DNA from: Magnetococcales bacterium
GTDB lineage: Bacteria; Pseudomonadota; Magnetococcia; Magnetococcales; Magnetaquicoccaceae
Reading direction: 5' to 3'
Assembly (NCBI GenBank): GCA_002753095.1
Contig: PDZU01000003.1
Span: 1 to 40,945, forward strand
Length of the DNA stretch: 40,945 nt
In this document: positions 17,365 to 25,704 of the stretch, one piece after another
How positions within the stretch are numbered: position 1 is the stretch's first letter
Layout: the number at the start of each line of letters is the position of its first letter
Made by a program: the position numbers and the translations under genes
The notes under the pieces: generated by a model
The model's input: only the letters and a program-made list of their open reading frames with translations
What the model was told of the DNA's origin: nothing
The model's database searches: none

Positions 17365-17604
17365 ATGGCTGCCATGACACTCTTTGATTTACCGCATGGC
17401 TCACGCGGAACCGTGAGCAAAATTGAGGGCGAAAACCGTTTAAAGCGCCGCTTGTCGGAGATGGGACTGGTCAAGGGGGCGCAGGTGGAAGCACGACAAA
17501 CCGCACCCTTGGGGGATCCCCGACTCTATGCCGTGGCTGGTTTTCAATTGAGCTTGCGTAACGAAGAGGCGCGTTCTGTCCTTCTGGAAGCGTTGGCATC
17601 CTGA
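17365..17604 (+). CDS. feoA: FeoA, SH3-like accessory protein of ferrous iron transport
   Basis: Small cytoplasmic protein of 79 residues with the FeoA fold, thought to bind FeoB and support Fe2+ uptake. Visible family features are the N-terminal TLFDLPHGSRGTVSKIEG, then RLKRRLSEMGLVKGAQVEA, and the core strand ending AGFQLSLRNEEARSVLL. The ATG at 17365 has GGAG about eight bases upstream; other in-frame ATG codons lie at 17353 and 17374, so the start is not fully settled. It is first in the feo operon behind the Fur-controlled promoter, with feoB starting 26 bp downstream. Confidence 0.94.
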   Translation: MAAMTLFDLPHGSRGTVSKIEGENRLKRRLSEMGLVKGAQVEARQTAPLGDPRLYAVAGFQLSLRNEEARSVLLEALAS

Positions 17605-17630
17605 CTAGAGCGCCATGCATGGAGTTGATC

Positions 17631-19757
17631 ATGTCAGATTCTGCCCCCAAAACAGTGACCATTGCCCTGGCTGGTAATCCAAACTGTGGCAAAACGGCTT
17701 TATTCAATCGCCTGACCGGATCCCGGCAGCGTGTTGCCAATTTCAGTGGTGTGACGGTATCCCGCAAAGAGGGGGAGGCGCACCACAAGGGTTGGCTGTT
17801 GCGTTTTGTCGACCTGCCCGGCACCTATTCGCTCTCCACCCTGACCATGGAAGAGAAGTTGGCCCAGGAGTATCTCTTGGGCAACGACTATGATCTGATC
17901 CTCAACATCATGGATGCGGGCAACCTGGAGCGTAATCTCTTTTTGACCACCCAGTTGATTGAATCTGGTCGGCCCCGTTTTTATGTGCTCAACATGGCGG
18001 ACGAGGCACGCCGCAAGGGGATTGAGCTTGACCTTGCCCTATTTGGTCAACTGCTGGATGGTCCGGCCTTGATGACTGTCGCCCGCACTGGCGAGGGGTT
18101 GGAGGCGCTATTGGACCGGTTGGTGGCAGATGCAGAAGAGCGTTTTGTGCGCCGGGGTGTTGCCGTGCGTTATGACGCGCATCTGGAGGAGGCGATTGCC
18201 CGTTTGAGCCATCACCTGCAGCACCATCTGGGCGAGCAACCACAGGCGCGTTGGCGTGCCATTCAGCTATTGGAGGGCAATCAGGGGTTGCCGGGTGCTC
18301 CGGCCCCGACCGAACATCTGGCCATTCAGGGCGAGGCCGAGCGGCAGCATCTGGCTGCCCTGCATGGTGATCCGGCGGAGGTGTTGCTGACCAGTGGTCG
18401 TTATGGGTTTATCCGTGGTCTGCTGCGGGAGACGGTCCAGCAACGGTTCTCTGTGGCTGACACGGTGGGTCTGCGGGACCGTCTGGATGCGCTTCTTCTG
18501 CATCGTTTATTGGGTTTGCCGCTCTTTTTCCTGCTGATGTGGGTCATGTTCCAGACCACATTCACGCTTGGCAAGGTACCGGCAGAGCAGATCAATGCGT
18601 TGTTTCAGTGGCTTGGCGAGCAGGCTGGACAGTGGTTGGCTCCCTCCTTGTTCCGGGAGTTGTTGACGGAAGGGATCATCCCTGGTGTGGGTGGTGTTGC
18701 GGTCTTTTTGCCGACGATTATGCTGCTTTTTCTTTTCATCGCCCTGTTTGAAGATTCCGGTTACATGGCGCGGGTGGCGTTTCTGACCGACCGGGCCATG
18801 CACACCATTGGTTTGCACGGCAAGGCGTTCATCCCTTTATTGATGGGCTTTGGCTGTAACGTACCGGCCATCATGGCTACCCGTGCCATGGAGCATCCCC
18901 GTGATCGATTGGTCACCATTCTGATCAATCCTTTCATGAGTTGTTCGGCGCGCTTGCCGGTATTTGTCTTGTTTGCCGGGGCTTTTTTTCCGCAAAACGA
19001 GGGGACGGTTCTCTTTTCCGTTTACATGGTGGGCATTGTGACGGCACTGCTCAGCGCCTTATTGCTGAAAAAGACCTTGTTTCAGGGGATTTCGGAACCT
19101 TTTGTGATGGAGTTGCCGCCTTATCGTTGGCCCACCTTGCGTTCGGTGTTGCAGCACATGTGGGAAAAGGCGGTGGAGTTTTTGAAAAAAATGGGTGGGG
19201 TGATCCTGGCGGGTTCGATTATCATTTGGTTTTTGCAGGCGTATCCGCGCGATGTGGCGTTGCCATGGCAACCGGAAGAGCGGTTGGCGGCCATCGAAGC
19301 GCAACTGCCTGCCGGGGAGGAGCGGCAGGCAGCCATCAAGGCTCTGCAAGCTGAACAGAGTGCTGCCGAGCAGGAAGGGCGTTATTTGGGACAATTGGGG
19401 CATTGGATTCAGCCAATCTTTGCGCCGCTTGGTTTTGACTGGCGCACCTCCATTGCCCTGCTGACTGGTTTTGTCGCCAAGGAGGTCGTTATCTCCACTT
19501 TGGGGGTGTTGTATCACAGTGGCAATAAGGATGAGCTGCAAGAGGAGGCGTTGCAACAAAAGCTGGCTCAGGCGATGCCTGCCCATGTGGCCTATGGTTT
19601 CATGCTCTTTACCTTGCTCTATATTCCCTGTTTGGCCACCATTGCCGTGATTCGGCGCGAGACCATGAGTTGGCGGTGGCCTTTACTCTCCTCTCTGTTT
19701 GGTCTTTCCATCGCCTGGTTGGCGGCCTGGACGGTGCATCGTCTTGGAGCTTTGTGA
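17631..19757 (+). CDS. feoB: Ferrous iron transporter FeoB
   Basis: Inner-membrane Fe2+ transporter of 708 residues with an N-terminal GTPase domain. G-protein motifs are GNPNCGKT (15-22), the G3 motif DLPGTYSL and the G4 motif NMAD; switch I lies near VTVSRKEGEA. A helical spacer (about 165-285) leads to the membrane region with two gate-type blocks, including FLPTIMLLFLFIALFEDSGYMARVAF and GFGCNVPAI, then CSARLPV, each a FeoB hallmark. It is slightly shorter than the E. coli protein. The ATG at 17631 has GGAG seven bases upstream. It is translationally coupled to the Cys-rich small protein (TGATG overlap at its stop). Confidence 0.97.
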   Translation: MSDSAPKTVTIALAGNPNCGKTALFNRLTGSRQRVANFSGVTVSRKEGEAHHKGWLLRFVDLPGTYSLSTLTMEEKLAQEYLLGNDYDLILNIMDAGNLERNLFLTTQLIESGRPRFYVLNMADEARRKGIELDLALFGQLLDGPALMTVARTGEGLEALLDRLVADAEERFVRRGVAVRYDAHLEEAIARLSHHLQHHLGEQPQARWRAIQLLEGNQGLPGAPAPTEHLAIQGEAERQHLAALHGDPAEVLLTSGRYGFIRGLLRETVQQRFSVADTVGLRDRLDALLLHRLLGLPLFFLLMWVMFQTTFTLGKVPAEQINALFQWLGEQAGQWLAPSLFRELLTEGIIPGVGGVAVFLPTIMLLFLFIALFEDSGYMARVAFLTDRAMHTIGLHGKAFIPLLMGFGCNVPAIMATRAMEHPRDRLVTILINPFMSCSARLPVFVLFAGAFFPQNEGTVLFSVYMVGIVTALLSALLLKKTLFQGISEPFVMELPPYRWPTLRSVLQHMWEKAVEFLKKMGGVILAGSIIIWFLQAYPRDVALPWQPEERLAAIEAQLPAGEERQAAIKALQAEQSAAEQEGRYLGQLGHWIQPIFAPLGFDWRTSIALLTGFVAKEVVISTLGVLYHSGNKDELQEEALQQKLAQAMPAHVAYGFMLFTLLYIPCLATIAVIRRETMSWRWPLLSSLFGLSIAWLAAWTVHRLGAL

Positions 19758-19957
19758 TGAACGGGGCGTTTGGGGAGGGGTTGGGCTGGTTGTTGCTGTT
19801 GCTTAGCCTGTTTTATCTGTTGCGTTTTATTCGGGGCATTTTTGCTTCGTCAAAGCAAGGGTGTGGCTGTAGTGGTTCCCAGAGTTGTCCTCAGAAGCCT
19901 GCCACCCCCACGACACAGACGCTCTCGTTTGTTCCAAGACAGAAACGTTTAAAATGA
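19757..19957 (+). CDS. FeoB-associated Cys-rich membrane protein
   Basis: A 66-residue protein with one transmembrane helix (about 9-30, LGWLLLLLSLFYLLRFIRGIF) followed by a short cysteine cluster GCGCSGSQSC (about 38-47). Such proteins follow feoB in many genomes and are annotated as FeoB-associated Cys-rich membrane proteins; the cysteines may bind iron or an Fe-S cluster, which is unproven. The ATG at 19757 overlaps the feoB stop (TGATG). The last 15 residues are basic and probably face the cytoplasm. It replaces a FeoC-type gene in this operon. Confidence 0.85.
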   Translation: MNGAFGEGLGWLLLLLSLFYLLRFIRGIFASSKQGCGCSGSQSCPQKPATPTTQTLSFVPRQKRLK

Positions 19958-19960
19958 TTA

Positions 19961-20006
19961 CGGGGTCCAGGGGAGATTATCTCCCCTGGACCCCGCAGAA
20001 ATTTTT
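19961..20006 (+). terminator. Strong intrinsic terminator of the feo operon
   Basis: A perfect 16-bp stem (19961-19976 with 19980-19995) and a 3-base loop TTA are followed by CAGAAATTTTT. It lies between the convergent feo and PilZ genes and may stop both. Its right arm and tail match the end of the hairpin array at 151-170. Confidence 0.88.
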
Positions 20007-20031
20007 AAAGATTGCACGCCGGCAGTCTACC

Positions 20032-21909
20032 TCAGGCCCGCCTTAAACGACCAGTCACCTGACCATGCAAAATCTCCGACAAACGACACAAACGATCCTC
20101 CGTATCAATCATCAACTTTTTCGCCTGCTTCTCAATCTTGGCCACCGCCAGATTATTCTGCTCCACACTCTTGTCCAACTTGAGCATGCGGGAAATGTTG
20201 CCCAAATTAAACCCAGGCTCCTCCTCCAAAGAGTTCTTTAAGGTGGAATAACGCAACAACAAGGCAGCCCTGGGCAACGTCTCCGTCTTGGAAAGCGCCA
20301 CCTCCCACTGATAAGGCAAACCACACTTCACCAAACCATACGCCAACGCAACCGAAGAGAAAGAGTCCATGCTGACATAGTTGAAAGTCTCCAACATGTG
20401 CTCCGGCTTGCCACGCGCCACAATCTCCATGACCAAAAATTCACCCACCTGGGTCTTGTCGCTCACCTGAATCTCCAACAACTTGACCAACTCCTTGATC
20501 GGCGCCCCCTTGGCAAAACGCTGAATCAACTTCAGGAAAACCGCCGAGTTGACATCCTCCACCGAACGGATCAATGGCATCAACTCCATGGTGGATTTGG
20601 CCTTCTCCAAAATCAACTCCAAAACCCCCTCCAACATGGGCGACTCTTTGTGGATGTACTGATACGCCTCAATCAGATATTTCACCGGCGCCGTGCGGGA
20701 AAGAACCGGCAATAAATGCTGCTGAATACGCGGCTTGCCACCACAAATGCGCACCGCCTCCAACAGTTTTTCCGGCGAACTGTGCATGACAATCAACTTG
20801 ATCAAAGCATCCGTGTTGACCGAATCCTCCGGAATGATCTCCAATACCCGCAAAGCACTGGAAACATGACGCCGCTCAGTCACCGCCTCAACCAGCATAT
20901 CGGCATCAGAAGACCACTCGATGGTGGCAATAATCTGCAACGCCGTCACCAGTTGCGCCGAAATACCAGAACGGGTCATGCCAATCTTGATGATGCCGCT
21001 GATCAACGCCCGACGCGCGCTGGGATCCATCCGCCAAATGGACAGCAAACCCAACATCAAATCCGGGTCGCCCGACTCCACCGCCTGCTGCACCTCACCA
21101 TAATTACCCTCCAACCCCTCCTGCTCCAAAACACAACGATCAATGACCGGGTTGGTCTGATTGCGGGTGCGGGAAAACTCATCATCCACAAAACGCATCA
21201 ACTTGTTGAAATCACCACGCGCATCCGTCGCAATCAAAGTGAACTCCGCCCCGATCAACTCCATGATCTCGTTATACCGGTTGCGCATGGTAAAAATCTT
21301 GCGCACCACAGCAGTCACCGGAATCTCATACGGATTGGTGCGATCCGGCGAGTGCAACGTGCCCTTGAGCGATGTTCCCTTGGGAAAAGTCGATTTGAAA
21401 AGATGCGCCTCACTCACGTGGCGAATAAATGAACATCCCCCCACAGCAATGTCAAAAACCCGCGCCTTGAAGGGTCGATCATTTTTCATGTCAATGGTGA
21501 TCGGCATGTCCAAACTGAAAGGCACACGCCGCCGACTGAATTGCCGCGCCTGCGCCGAAACATACAGCACATCCGGAAAGGCCAACCGAATGCAAGGCGT
21601 ACCACGTACATCGACAACGTCAACAAACTTGCCATCCAATTCAATCAGATAACGCACAGTCTGCGAAAAAATCTTGATGCCAGTGCTCTCCCGCAGGGCC
21701 TTGACCTCCTCTGGGGTGTTCAGCGTGGTGAGCAGAAGAGATTCACGCTTACCCATATTGCCATCCTGGCAAACAAAAAAGGCATTGGTGCGCACCCCGG
21801 CAGGCTGGATGATCACATCCACCAGGGCATTCTCCTCGATGGCGATCATCAAAATTTCCACAATGTTGCGCGGCTTTCTGATCTGCCTTTTGGTCTTGAC
21901 GTTGATCAC
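20032..21909 (-). CDS. PilZ-domain protein with a long helical C-terminal region
   Basis: Predicted c-di-GMP-responsive protein of 625 residues, cytoplasmic. The N-terminal 115 residues look like a YcgR-type beta domain. The PilZ domain (about 118-245) has the RxxxR motif RQFSR (122-126), but its second motif is DIAVGG (153-158), with Ala in place of the usual Ser. Residues 270-600 are entirely helical and look like degenerate helical repeats, a probable protein-interaction scaffold. GTG at 21909 has GGGAGAG upstream and is the best start. It follows the second PilZ gene by 73 bp, so they are likely co-transcribed. Partner and output are unknown. Confidence 0.85.
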   Translation of the reverse strand: MINVKTKRQIRKPRNIVEILMIAIEENALVDVIIQPAGVRTNAFFVCQDGNMGKRESLLLTTLNTPEEVKALRESTGIKIFSQTVRYLIELDGKFVDVVDVRGTPCIRLAFPDVLYVSAQARQFSRRRVPFSLDMPITIDMKNDRPFKARVFDIAVGGCSFIRHVSEAHLFKSTFPKGTSLKGTLHSPDRTNPYEIPVTAVVRKIFTMRNRYNEIMELIGAEFTLIATDARGDFNKLMRFVDDEFSRTRNQTNPVIDRCVLEQEGLEGNYGEVQQAVESGDPDLMLGLLSIWRMDPSARRALISGIIKIGMTRSGISAQLVTALQIIATIEWSSDADMLVEAVTERRHVSSALRVLEIIPEDSVNTDALIKLIVMHSSPEKLLEAVRICGGKPRIQQHLLPVLSRTAPVKYLIEAYQYIHKESPMLEGVLELILEKAKSTMELMPLIRSVEDVNSAVFLKLIQRFAKGAPIKELVKLLEIQVSDKTQVGEFLVMEIVARGKPEHMLETFNYVSMDSFSSVALAYGLVKCGLPYQWEVALSKTETLPRAALLLRYSTLKNSLEEEPGFNLGNISRMLKLDKSVEQNNLAVAKIEKQAKKLMIDTEDRLCRLSEILHGQVTGRLRRA

Positions 21910-21982
21910 GAATCTCTCCCTATCTGTTCAAATGACCCGACCCCTCACGGGTCTCGATACCTGATTCCGGTTGTTGGTGCGG

Positions 21983-23023
21983 TTACTGCACAGCATGCTT
22001 GCGCATCTGCAGGCGGGATCGCTCCACATGCGCCACCATTTCACCAATCTCCCGCACATGCTCATACGAATCGACATTGAAGACAATCTGCCCTGCCGGC
22101 TTGCCATGCCGGGTAGCCATTTTGATCAAGGTTCCCTTGACCACTACCTGTCGCTCACCCTCTTCCCAGGTAAAACCAACATCTACCTCAGCCCCCTCGG
22201 AAAGCTGAGCCTCCTCTTCCGGCAGATAAAAACAGACACCCCCGACACCAACATCGGCAATCGCAGCCGCAAAGGTGGTCCCCGCCTCACGGCTGATACT
22301 CATGGCAACACGGGCCTCTGGATAATACTTGATCCGCACGGCAGCCCGACGCTGCGGCTTGCTGAACAGTTTTTCCGGAAAAGTGATCTTGTAGACAGTG
22401 GGCGTCTCACTCTCCGGTTCAGCAGTGGCCACCGGCGCACCAGGAGGCGGCGCCAAAGGCTTCGCCGTGCGCAAAGGCACCATGGGCGCCATGCCAGGAC
22501 GCAAACCCATGCCAGGCGCACCGGGCCTGCCAATCGCACCAGGCATGCCGGGTAACGGTGGCAGCCCAGGCCGCTGCGGCATCCCCCCCGCCCCAACAGC
22601 CGCCAAATTATCCGGTATAGCCTGATAAATACTGGCCGTAAACTCGTTGAACTTGCTGCCATACACAAAGGAAAAGGTGGCTACATGGCCGTTGGCCAGT
22701 TTGGTGCGCCCCCCTTGCGGATCCGTTGGACCAATCACGATGTACTGCTTGTTGCGGATATATTCACTGGAAGGCTCCTCACCCGCACCCGGACCAGTCT
22801 CCTTCTCCGGCAGAAAATGCGCCTTGTAAACCAATACCTTGTTGCCAAAAGTCAACAAAACCTCCGACTTGGCATCAATGACGTGCATCAACATTTCGAA
22901 GATACGAAACTCATCGGTTATGATGGTGTTTTCATCCTCATCAGGAGCAACCAACGCTTCTATCTTTTTTGCCTTTTTGTCCCCGCCGGTAAACTGGGAG
23001 ACCAATTTTTTCCAAGTACTCAT
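21983..23023 (-). CDS. PilZ-domain protein with a Pro/Gly-rich linker
   Basis: The product has 346 residues: an N-terminal domain (about 30-135) resembling the beta-barrel of YcgR-like proteins, a flexible linker of mostly Pro, Gly, Met and Ala (145-205, e.g. PGMPGAIGRPGAPGMGL), and a PilZ domain (about 218-340). RxxxR is present as RAAVR (226-230). The second motif is DVGVGG (257-262), with Gly in place of the usual Ser, the same position altered in the neighbouring PilZ protein. It is the first gene of the PilZ pair. A 7-bp inverted repeat (23045-23051/23062-23068) lies in its leader. It is divergent from rsmG. Confidence 0.85.
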   Translation of the reverse strand: MSTWKKLVSQFTGGDKKAKKIEALVAPDEDENTIITDEFRIFEMLMHVIDAKSEVLLTFGNKVLVYKAHFLPEKETGPGAGEEPSSEYIRNKQYIVIGPTDPQGGRTKLANGHVATFSFVYGSKFNEFTASIYQAIPDNLAAVGAGGMPQRPGLPPLPGMPGAIGRPGAPGMGLRPGMAPMVPLRTAKPLAPPPGAPVATAEPESETPTVYKITFPEKLFSKPQRRAAVRIKYYPEARVAMSISREAGTTFAAAIADVGVGGVCFYLPEEEAQLSEGAEVDVGFTWEEGERQVVVKGTLIKMATRHGKPAGQIVFNVDSYEHVREIGEMVAHVERSRLQMRKHAVQ

Positions 23024-23258
23024 AGGATTGCCTCATTGCATGAGTTGCGTGTGCATTCCAGCACGCAATTTCTGCGCCATCAACCAACAGACGTTTGCTG
23101 CCGAACCCCATACAGACTGGAAAAAAATTCCATATAATGCAAGAGAAAAACAGCATTTTGCTTGTTCAAACGGATTTTTCCGCGTATCAATGAAAGGTTT
23201 GCTGGTGCGCCCTTCCGCCGCACCGGCGACTGACCTGTTCGGAGTGTAACGAAATCAG

Positions 23259-23972
23259 ATGGATCATTTGCCCAGCCCCTTTACCGAGCACGATTGGTGT
23301 ACCTGCTTTGCACGTATGGAAGAGATGCTCGGTTATCCACTCAACACAGAGCAAAAGGATAATCTGCAGCACTACAGCCAACTGCTCTTGACCGCCAACC
23401 AACAGTTCAACCTGATTGGTCCCTCTGCCGCCGCAAACTTGTTGACCAGACATCTGCTGGATGCACCCCCCCTGCTCCCCCTCATGCCAGAGCAGGCACG
23501 CATCGCCGACATCGGTTCCGGTGGTGGCCTGCCCGGCATCGTCCTGGCCATTCTGTGCCGCCCCACCCAACGCCTCCTCCTGATCGAGAGCATCCAGAAA
23601 AAAGCCAGATTTTTGGAGCAGGTTGTCACACAACTGACATTGCACAAGCGGGCCAAAGTGGCGGCACAACGTGCAGAACAGCTTGGCGTGGCGCAAAAAA
23701 ACTCCTATGATCGGGTGATCTCCAGAGCCCTGGGTTCCCTGCGCTATGGCGCCGAACTGGCCGCACCCCTGTTGCGACCCGGTGGGGCCTATCTGGCCCT
23801 GAAAGGCCGCAACTATCTGGAAGAGTGCGCAGAGTGGCGCCTTGCCCCCAGCTACCGCCTGTTCTATGAGCCGATCTTCCGTCCGGTCGGTGCGCATGGC
23901 GAAGGGGTGATCGTACAACTGACCAAAAAAGAACGTGTCGGCACAGCCAAACGCCGGGAGTCGACCCTCTAA
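23259..23972 (+). CDS. rsmG: 16S rRNA (guanine-N7) methyltransferase RsmG (GidB)
   Basis: SAM-dependent enzyme that methylates N7 of G527 in 16S rRNA. The 237-residue product shows the RsmG pattern: HYSQLLLTANQQFNLIGPS, the SAM-binding loop IADIGSGGGLPGIVLAIL, IESIQKKARFLEQV and YDRVISRALGSL. Length is close to the family norm. The ATG at 23259 follows a GGAG at an unusually long distance (about 14 bases). A TATAAT at 23133-23138 could be part of its promoter but lacks a good -35. In many bacteria rsmG follows mnmG and precedes parAB; here the parAB part is kept, but the upstream neighbour is a divergent PilZ gene. Confidence 0.95.
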   Translation: MDHLPSPFTEHDWCTCFARMEEMLGYPLNTEQKDNLQHYSQLLLTANQQFNLIGPSAAANLLTRHLLDAPPLLPLMPEQARIADIGSGGGLPGIVLAILCRPTQRLLLIESIQKKARFLEQVVTQLTLHKRAKVAAQRAEQLGVAQKNSYDRVISRALGSLRYGAELAAPLLRPGGAYLALKGRNYLEECAEWRLAPSYRLFYEPIFRPVGAHGEGVIVQLTKKERVGTAKRRESTL

Positions 23973-23993
23973 AATAACAGGTTTACACAGGTT

Positions 23994-24767
23994 ATGTCCC
24001 GTATCATTGCGATTGTCAACCAAAAGGGGGGAGTCGGCAAAACCGCCACAGCCGTCAACCTAGCCGCGACGCTGGCCGCCTGCGAACAACGGGTGTTGCT
24101 GGTGGATTGCGATCCGCAAGGCAACGCCTCCACCGGTTTTGGTCTGCGCAAAAATGGTCCGCAACCCTCCCTGTATCAATTTTTGATCGGTCACAACAGC
24201 CTGGAACAGGTGGTGCGACAGGTGGTACACCCCTGGCTGCAGGTGATTCCCTCCTCCCCGGATCTGAGCGGAGCCGAAATCGAGTTGGTCACCGCCAACG
24301 CACGCGAAAGCTGGTTGCGCAAACGGTTGCACGCGGTGATGGATCAGTACGACTTTATCCTGCTCGATTGTCCACCCTCCCTGGGCCTGTTGACCGTCAA
24401 CGGCCTGGTGGCGGCAGATAGCGTGCTGGTGCCACTGCAGTGTGAATTTTATGCCATGGAGGGTATGAGCCAGCTTCTGCGCACCCTGGAACTGGTTCGG
24501 CGCGGCCTGAACCCCGCCTTGCAACTGGGCGGCATTCTGCTCACCATGTTCGATGAAAAAGCCGCAGGCCAGGTGCAAATCGCCAGAGAGGTGCGCCAAC
24601 ATCTGGGTCTCAAAGTCTTTACAACAGTCATTCCACGCCATACCGCCGTCAGCGAAGCACCCAGTTTCGGTAAACCGGTCATCTGGTATGACCTCCATTC
24701 GGTAGGCTCACGCGCCTATTTGCAACTGGCTCAGGAAATTTTGACCAAAAAGGATGCCAAACCATGA
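23994..24767 (+). CDS. parA: Chromosome-partitioning ATPase ParA (Soj)
   Basis: Deviant Walker-type ATPase of 257 residues that drives segregation of the replication origin region together with ParB. Walker A is KGGVGKT (11-17), with the signature lysine; Walker A' is VDCDPQGN, and Walker B is ILLDCPPSLG. The small size and lack of an N-terminal helix-turn-helix indicate the chromosomal (type Ib-like) class. It starts 21 bp after rsmG and its stop overlaps the parB start (ATGA). The nearby parB and the lack of plasmid genes support a chromosomal origin-proximal location. Confidence 0.97.
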   Translation: MSRIIAIVNQKGGVGKTATAVNLAATLAACEQRVLLVDCDPQGNASTGFGLRKNGPQPSLYQFLIGHNSLEQVVRQVVHPWLQVIPSSPDLSGAEIELVTANARESWLRKRLHAVMDQYDFILLDCPPSLGLLTVNGLVAADSVLVPLQCEFYAMEGMSQLLRTLELVRRGLNPALQLGGILLTMFDEKAAGQVQIAREVRQHLGLKVFTTVIPRHTAVSEAPSFGKPVIWYDLHSVGSRAYLQLAQEILTKKDAKP

Positions 24768-25687
24768 CCATGGAAACCATGACTCTGGGCCGCGGCCTGG
24801 GCTCCCTCTTGGGCGATGCAGCCCTGCTGCAAACAGAGCAGGAGGCGGTCCGCTTTGTGCCTCTGGATCATCTCCAACCCAACCCCCGCCAACCGCGCGG
24901 GGATATGGATCCGGTGGCCCTGGAAGAGCTGGCCGAATCGATCCGGGCACAAGGCATCCTGCAGCCCATTCTGGTCCGCCCCCTGGGTGAACAGGGCGAA
25001 CGCTACGAACTGATTGCCGGCGAGCGCCGCTGGCGGGCAGCAGCCATCGCCGGTCTGACAAAGGTTCCCGTTCTGGTTCGGGCCATGGACGATGGCGAAT
25101 CCCTGGAGGTGGCCATCCTGGAAAACGTGCAGCGCGAGGATCTCAACCCCATCGAAGCGGCCAAAGGCTATGACCTCCTGATGCGGGAGTTTGACTACAG
25201 CCACAAAAAAATTGGCCGCCGCGTCGGCAAAAGTCGCATGGCCATCACCAACCTGCTGCGTCTGCTGCGTCTGCCCGAACCGGTCATGAACTGGGTCGCC
25301 AATGGCACGCTCAGCACCGGCCATGCCCGCGCTTTGCTGGGCCTGGAAGAACAACCAGAGCGCTTGATCCAGTTGGCGGAAGAGGTGGCCGTGCAAGGTT
25401 TGTCGGTGCGGGAAACCGAAGTGCTGGTACGCCGGGAACGGGGAGAAATGCCGGATGGCCGGGAAACGGCCAACAACGGTGAGGAGCAAAAACCGATCAG
25501 CCCCCCCCGTGGTCGCCATCGGGAACCGGCCATCGTGGAGATGGAAAGCCGCCTTGCCACCACTTTGGGCAGCAAAGTGACCATCACCCAGGTGCGCGGC
25601 AAAGGCAAAGTAATCCTGGAATATCTCTCACCCGCCGAATTGGAGGCCCTGGTGCAACGCCTGTTGGCGGAAACAAGCCCCGGTTAA
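24764..25687 (+). CDS. parB: Chromosome-partitioning CTPase/DNA-binding protein ParB (Spo0J)
   Basis: Binds parS sites, loads as a CTP-dependent clamp and stimulates ParA. The 307-residue product has an N-terminal GRGLGSLLGD peptide (the ParA-contact segment), box I QPNPRQPRGDMD, box II with the CTP-binding GERRWRAAAIAGL, ENVQREDLNPIEAA, and the central helix-turn-helix KIGRRVGKSRMAITNLLRLL, then the LSTGHARALLGL segment. The C-terminal dimerisation domain is intact. Translation starts within the parA stop codon. No perfect parS site is present in the window; the best near-matches are listed separately. Confidence 0.97.
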   Translation: MTMETMTLGRGLGSLLGDAALLQTEQEAVRFVPLDHLQPNPRQPRGDMDPVALEELAESIRAQGILQPILVRPLGEQGERYELIAGERRWRAAAIAGLTKVPVLVRAMDDGESLEVAILENVQREDLNPIEAAKGYDLLMREFDYSHKKIGRRVGKSRMAITNLLRLLRLPEPVMNWVANGTLSTGHARALLGLEEQPERLIQLAEEVAVQGLSVRETEVLVRRERGEMPDGRETANNGEEQKPISPPRGRHREPAIVEMESRLATTLGSKVTITQVRGKGKVILEYLSPAELEALVQRLLAETSPG

Positions 25688-25704
25688 GCAACCGCACCGG
25701 ACAA

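Noticed and set aside
19958-20031. Apparent change of G/C strand bias near 20.0 kb, considered as a replication terminus or inversion edge
   Set aside because: By eye the + strand turns from G-rich to C-rich here, but this coincides with convergent gene ends and hand-counted windows elsewhere vary in sign; a computed skew plot is needed.
20716-22080. Long + strand ORFs opposite the PilZ genes
   Set aside because: Arg/His/Gln-rich shadow translations; the minus strand holds recognisable PilZ domains.
23045-23068. 7-bp inverted repeat with a 10-base loop upstream of the second PilZ gene, considered as a riboswitch
   Set aside because: Too short and simple for any riboswitch class I know; noted only as a leader hairpin.
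23330-23345. Single DnaA-box-like TTATCCACT near the start of rsmG, considered as part of an origin
   Set aside because: It is alone and inside coding sequence; an origin would show a cluster with an AT-rich unwinding region.
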